DNA of 7,463 bases from assembly GCA_017629415.1 (NCBI GenBank), contig JAGBXG010000448.1, positions 1 to 7,463 on the forward strand, given 5' to 3'. Positions 6,201 to 7,463 of this stretch are shown in pieces. The translations under genes were made by a program, and so were the position numbers. The first letter of the stretch is position 1. Each line of letters begins with the position of its first letter. Under the pieces are notes generated by a model. That model was not told the origin of the DNA. It saw nothing but the letters and a program-made list of their open reading frames with translations, and searched no databases. Source of the stretch: Pseudomonadota bacterium. Lineage in GTDB: Bacteria > Myxococcota > Bradymonadia > UBA4248.

Positions 6201-7076
6201 TTGGAAACGCACACCGGAAGTGCCGAGCATAGAAGCAACGAGCAAATCAGCGAAATCATCACTGACGCGGATATGTGGATGAGAGGCACGAATATCCTGC
6301 ATTTCGGCATTGACATGGCGCATCATCCTTTCTGCAGGAGTGCCTGTGCCAACAGAACCAGTCAAAAGGCAGCAAGCTGCGGCACCGCATGAATAAACGT
6401 CGCTTTGAGTACCAGGTTCCTGGCCTCTGGCAACTTCTGGCGACATAAGATCAACAATGTCCTCAAAAAGGCTCGGATGATCATCACGCAGCTCCGCAAA
6501 CCGTTCGCTTCGCAAAACACTCCAAAAACCTGTGTCCTGAAGACGTACACATCCAACATTATCAAGAATAATATTCGAAAGCGAAAGGTTGCCATGTACA
6601 ATTTGTTGACCATGCACATCTTTCACTGCTCGCAAAAGCTGAAACAGTAAGTCAGCAACATCGTTCTCATTCAGCGTACAGTCAAGCTCAAGAATGTCAC
6701 GATAGGAACGTCCAGGAATGTAAGGCTGAGCACAATACAAAGAACCATCATCAAACCAGTCGTATTCGGCGACAGGAACACCACCACCGTTAATATGCTG
6801 ATTCTTTTCAAGCACATCGACAAGTTTGGAAACTCTGGAACGATCACAAAGCAACGCATCAGAAAAAATTCTGAAACGATAGCTATTATTTCCCTTCGTA
6901 GCGCGGAATAAATCGCCAAGCCCATCATGGCCAATATACTCTTTCAAATAATAGCCGCAGACAGACTCGCCTGGCTGATAGCGCCGTCCAGGCACAGTCT
7001 TGAGTTCCATGCCATGATATGGGCAGAATCGGACGCTATCTTCAAAAGTCGATAAACAAATTGGACAGGCTCTCAC
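3240..7076 (-). CDS. Membrane-anchored zinc-ribbon pseudokinase with extracytoplasmic TPR domain
   Basis: A 1278-residue protein, about twice the length of most bacterial Ser/Thr kinases. An N-terminal zinc ribbon (C4, C7, C18, H21) precedes a kinase fold at about 42-305. That fold keeps a degenerate glycine loop (I48-GHDGLG), N168, D181 of the DFG position (DTG), S-P-E at 212-214, and D226 and G231. It lacks the beta-3 lysine (R69 in YRFRIF) and the catalytic HRD aspartate (H161-G-N163), and the HRDLK lysine is S165, so catalysis is unlikely. A polar disordered linker follows with ten DKTGAE-type hexapeptides (530-589), a basic stretch (about 607-650) and a D-rich run (742-746). One membrane helix spans about 759-777, K757 and R758 favouring a cytoplasmic N-terminus. 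Outside are a helical region (about 780-985), a Pro/Ala-rich linker and three TPRs (1171-1204, 1205-1238, 1239-1278). The GTG start has a GAGGA site. Likely a signalling scaffold; its partner is unknown. Confidence 0.88.
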   Translation of the reverse strand: MRACPICLSTFEDSVRFCPYHGMELKTVPGRRYQPGESVCGYYLKEYIGHDGLGDLFRATKGNNSYRFRIFSDALLCDRSRVSKLVDVLEKNQHINGGGVPVAEYDWFDDGSLYCAQPYIPGRSYRDILELDCTLNENDVADLLFQLLRAVKDVHGQQIVHGNLSLSNIILDNVGCVRLQDTGFWSVLRSERFAELRDDHPSLFEDIVDLMSPEVARGQEPGTQSDVYSCGAAACCLLTGSVGTGTPAERMMRHVNAEMQDIRASHPHIRVSDDFADLLVASMLGTSGVRFQTPRAFITALLSTHTEIDEMAGELSPGLIDRILTSPKRPDIQKSSSSPFSLSSLDMDGWDEIRREASQIEVTRKGVDPDRTVVEKTTWDDLADLVGDKLDSTALTDILDRAITSEMDPFEASPTQEIASPLFANDKDTKDAISDILSDISAQKTVDELKLNGNAEKTHHGTVLSLSSADELENRYNLSSNKPLASTAETQTASSDDKQQNVLEALATEIIASDFGKSAKTSEIKDNAEDKTGEKDKTGTEDKTGTEDKTGAEDKTGAEDKTGAEDKTGAEDKTGAEDKTGAEDKTGAENKEDLSAATQSAEAEATKPHKRIGRKKDKQANAENSAKETASMEMRRVKRKQRRPERNFEPQNDVITGDTEIQPIQDRKTIPAFSKIPGMTSTSGFLVEDFEEDVDLNADTVDEENIMSSEPVCEKQSVANESQYDDKSDFKNAISVGWFDSDDDDDSAHTAASIDHKRLAVIAIVVLALLIVAVAIYKSNNKPADSEQQAAAQTNTIVEQFYDELQKGDAESRLKAAELMKTLSQLDIPHEEKKKYRAALIDALMKQAEKLKAELKKSETIPNPWDLSQQKSEIDAEYTSCMEGITNAEPGALELCAKTRDDALYAAKHKAFSDAQTLKPILEAQHSGWTEVLEIYTLLEKGRRNHNITGLFQNTNTATKEKQAYYLRLLQFDTEMQGLAAELEKRPAPSMPEAAPSDTSDLAQEMPENTGMPEGTAQVAQETGTIPTPAPTPAAAARETQVAVAVAPTRAARPEPEKPQNKPTSETAKAEERPEIMLIDDLPPVRNAQTKPTPTAEETKAKIFEDPGLMIPERPKTETAAKTESAKSNVKRLNLDDEGDSEEAETASNKPAKSSSTKSSSGSTAYDNLPTAKLIADAQAAMSKQQFAEAVKMLEAATKKDPNNHRAWLSLAKANERLGKLAIAASQAEKSCKLSKTDSCYTYLGDLRGKAGMDNARDAYLKALEINPNNAKAKSKVK
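5311..5487 (-). repeat. 18-bp tandem repeat encoding DKTGAE, ten copies
   Basis: Ten consecutive units of 18 bp (the first copy on the plus strand is cut to 15 bp) encode DKTGEK once, DKTGTE twice and DKTGAE seven times. Units differ at only a few positions. The block 5326-5379 is identical to 5380-5433, so a three-unit, 54-bp segment was duplicated recently. Since 18 is a multiple of three, all frames stay open, which creates spurious ORFs on both strands. A tract like this is prone to copy-number change by slippage. Confidence 0.95.
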
Positions 7077-7083
7077 TTTTAAT

Positions 7084-7088
7084 TCCTC
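7084..7088 (-). promoter_or_regulatory. Shine-Dalgarno of the pseudokinase gene
   Basis: GAGGA on the minus strand lies 7 nt before a GTG at 7076-7074. This supports the GTG start and the complete zinc ribbon beginning at residue 4. Confidence 0.75.
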
Positions 7089-7100
7089 ATTCAGTATGGA

Positions 7101-7113
7101 TGGCCAAAGGCCA
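7101..7113. repeat. Small hairpin in the pseudokinase leader
   Basis: TGGCC (7101-7105), loop AAA, GGCCA (7109-7113). It falls in the predicted 5' untranslated region, 12 nt upstream of the Shine-Dalgarno. On the minus strand a T-run precedes it instead of following it, so it is not a terminator for this gene. Confidence 0.4.
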
Positions 7114-7127
7114 AAAAAGCCACGCAG

Positions 7128-7157
7128 ATTTTATCACAAAATGTACATATCACGCAA
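7128..7157 (-). promoter_or_regulatory. Putative promoter of the pseudokinase gene
   Basis: On the minus strand an extended -10, TGATAAAAT (7136-7128), matches TATAAT at five of six positions with TG one base upstream. A weak -35, TTGCGT (7157-7152), lies 18 nt away. Transcription would start near 7121, leaving a leader of about 45 nt. The weak -35 with a good extended -10 fits an activator-dependent promoter; see the direct repeats upstream. Confidence 0.45.
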
Positions 7158-7170
7158 TTTATCCTTAATG

Positions 7171-7188
7171 ATGTCATGAAATGTCATG
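7171..7188 (-). promoter_or_regulatory. Paired direct repeat, possible regulator binding site
   Basis: CATGACAT occurs twice on the minus strand (7188-7181 and 7178-7171), separated by TT, so the period is 10 bp, one helical turn. The pair lies about 14 nt upstream of the proposed -35, at roughly -50 to -67, where an activator could contact RNA polymerase. No regulator gene is in the window. Confidence 0.35.
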
Positions 7189-7227
7189 TCTCATTCATAT
7201 CACTCATAACCGTTTTTGAAAAATGAC

Positions 7228-7244
7228 AGGGGGCAAAGCCCCCT
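7228..7244. repeat. Perfect 7-bp hairpin with GGGGC-AAA-GCCCC core
   Basis: AGGGGGC (7228-7234), loop AAA, GCCCCCT (7238-7244). It is the first of four adjacent hairpins between the pseudokinase promoter region and the gene tail at the right edge, and shares its core form with the palindromes at 2374-2488. Confidence 0.65.
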
Positions 7245-7246
7245 TC

Positions 7247-7274
7247 GGTGCTATGCCTTGCAGGCATACGCACC
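7247..7274. repeat. 12-bp hairpin with one bulge
   Basis: GGTGC plus TATGCCT (7247-7258), loop TGC, AGGCATA, a bulged C at 7269, then GCACC (7270-7274). It is the longest stem in the cluster and differs in sequence from its G/C-run neighbours. Confidence 0.65.
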
Positions 7275-7283
7275 TACCCCCAA

Positions 7284-7303
7284 TGCGGGGCTGCCGCCCC
7301 GCA
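7284..7303. repeat. Perfect 8-bp hairpin with GGGGC-TGCC-GCCCC core
   Basis: TGCGGGGC (7284-7291), loop TGCC, GCCCCGCA (7296-7303). It starts 9 bp after the preceding hairpin, with a C-run (7277-7281) in between. Confidence 0.65.
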
Positions 7304-7306
7304 ACG

Positions 7307-7335
7307 CCCCGCTTTCGTGGGGTAAAGTGTACCCC
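7307..7335. repeat. Two mutually exclusive hairpins sharing one G-run
   Basis: GGGG at 7319-7322 can pair with CCCC at 7307-7310, extended by one G-T wobble and one C-G pair around TTTC. Alternatively GGGGTA (7319-7324) pairs with TACCCC (7330-7335) around AAGTG. Only one can form at a time. No gene on the plus strand is present to be controlled by the choice. Confidence 0.5.
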
Positions 7336-7351
7336 AAGTCAAGGACAATTG

Positions 7352-7376
7352 AAAAAGAGGGCTTGTAATCTCCCTC
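7352..7376 (-). terminator. Rho-independent terminator for a gene entering from the right edge
   Basis: On the minus strand GAGGG (7376-7372) pairs with CCCTC (7361-7357) around a 10-nt loop, followed by five T (7356-7352). It begins 23 nt after the stop codon at 7402-7400, as expected for the end of a minus-strand gene. The stem is only 5 bp. Confidence 0.45.
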
Positions 7377-7399
7377 ATCCTATGTTTTAAAAAATAGTT

Positions 7400-7462
7400 T
7401 TACTGACCGGAGGATACGGCAACGCTGCGGAGCGACCGGAGCACCGAGTCAGTGTCGTTGAT
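7400..7462 (-). CDS. Possible C-terminal tail of a gene entering from the right edge (partial)
   Basis: The minus-strand frame is open from the window edge to a TAA at 7402-7400 and reads 20 residues ending in RSVAVSSGQ. Twenty open codons are weak evidence alone, but a terminator-like hairpin follows at a normal distance. The same DNA could fold: ACTGAC (7402-7407) with GTCAGT (7448-7453), and CGCT with AGCG (7423-7434). It could therefore be structured intergenic sequence. No family recognised. Confidence 0.35.
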   Translation of the reverse strand: MNDTDSVLRSLRSVAVSSGQ

Positions 7463-7463
7463 A

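Noticed and set aside
7228..7335. Hairpin cluster considered as an omega-RNA or similar guide RNA
   Set aside because: No IscB, TnpB or other nuclease gene is in the window and I cannot match the fold to a known RNA family.

Overview
The window carries four confident protein genes from what looks like an anaerobic or fermentative Gram-negative bacterium of moderate GC. A fermentative D-lactate dehydrogenase and an oxygen-sensitive radical SAM enzyme suggest anaerobic life. A very long protein with a zinc ribbon, a kinase fold, one membrane helix and TPRs resembles the signalling proteins abundant in Myxococcota and related former deltaproteobacteria. The taxonomic guess is inference only; there is no rRNA or other marker here.

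Layout. Positions 3-119 (+) may be the tail of an upstream gene. ldhA (136-1179, +) and amrS (1192-2169, +) form a tight pair 12 bp apart, the amrS Shine-Dalgarno overlapping the ldhA stop codon. A convergent, gene-free stretch (2170-2503) follows, with a terminator-like hairpin and GC-rich palindromes, including a 26-bp unit repeated 70 bp apart. On the minus strand a small putative lipoprotein (2504-3130) lies downstream of a 1278-residue membrane-anchored pseudokinase (3240-7076). Between those two are two consecutive terminator-like hairpins. Upstream of the pseudokinase are its ribosome binding site, a plausible extended -10 promoter, a paired 8-bp direct repeat and a second cluster of palindromes. 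At the right edge (7400-7462, -) is a possible gene tail followed by a terminator.

How the genes may work together. LdhA would recycle NADH by reducing pyruvate to D-lactate. AmrS belongs to the AmmeMemoRadiSam family, whose reaction I cannot state from sequence, and its usual partners AMMECR1 and Memo are not in the window. The large minus-strand protein has a kinase fold that has lost the HRD aspartate and the beta-3 lysine, so it probably acts as a binding or scaffold module joined across the inner membrane to extracytoplasmic TPRs. The putative lipoprotein is in the same compartment and orientation and could be a partner, but terminators separate the two genes.

The most unusual items are the pseudokinase architecture, its ten-copy hexapeptide repeat with an exact 54-bp higher-order duplication, the family of GGGGC-loop-GCCCC palindromes in both intergenic regions, and the lipoprotein start that follows a terminator with no Shine-Dalgarno. 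I found no CRISPR array, tRNA, rRNA, transposase or complete mobile element.
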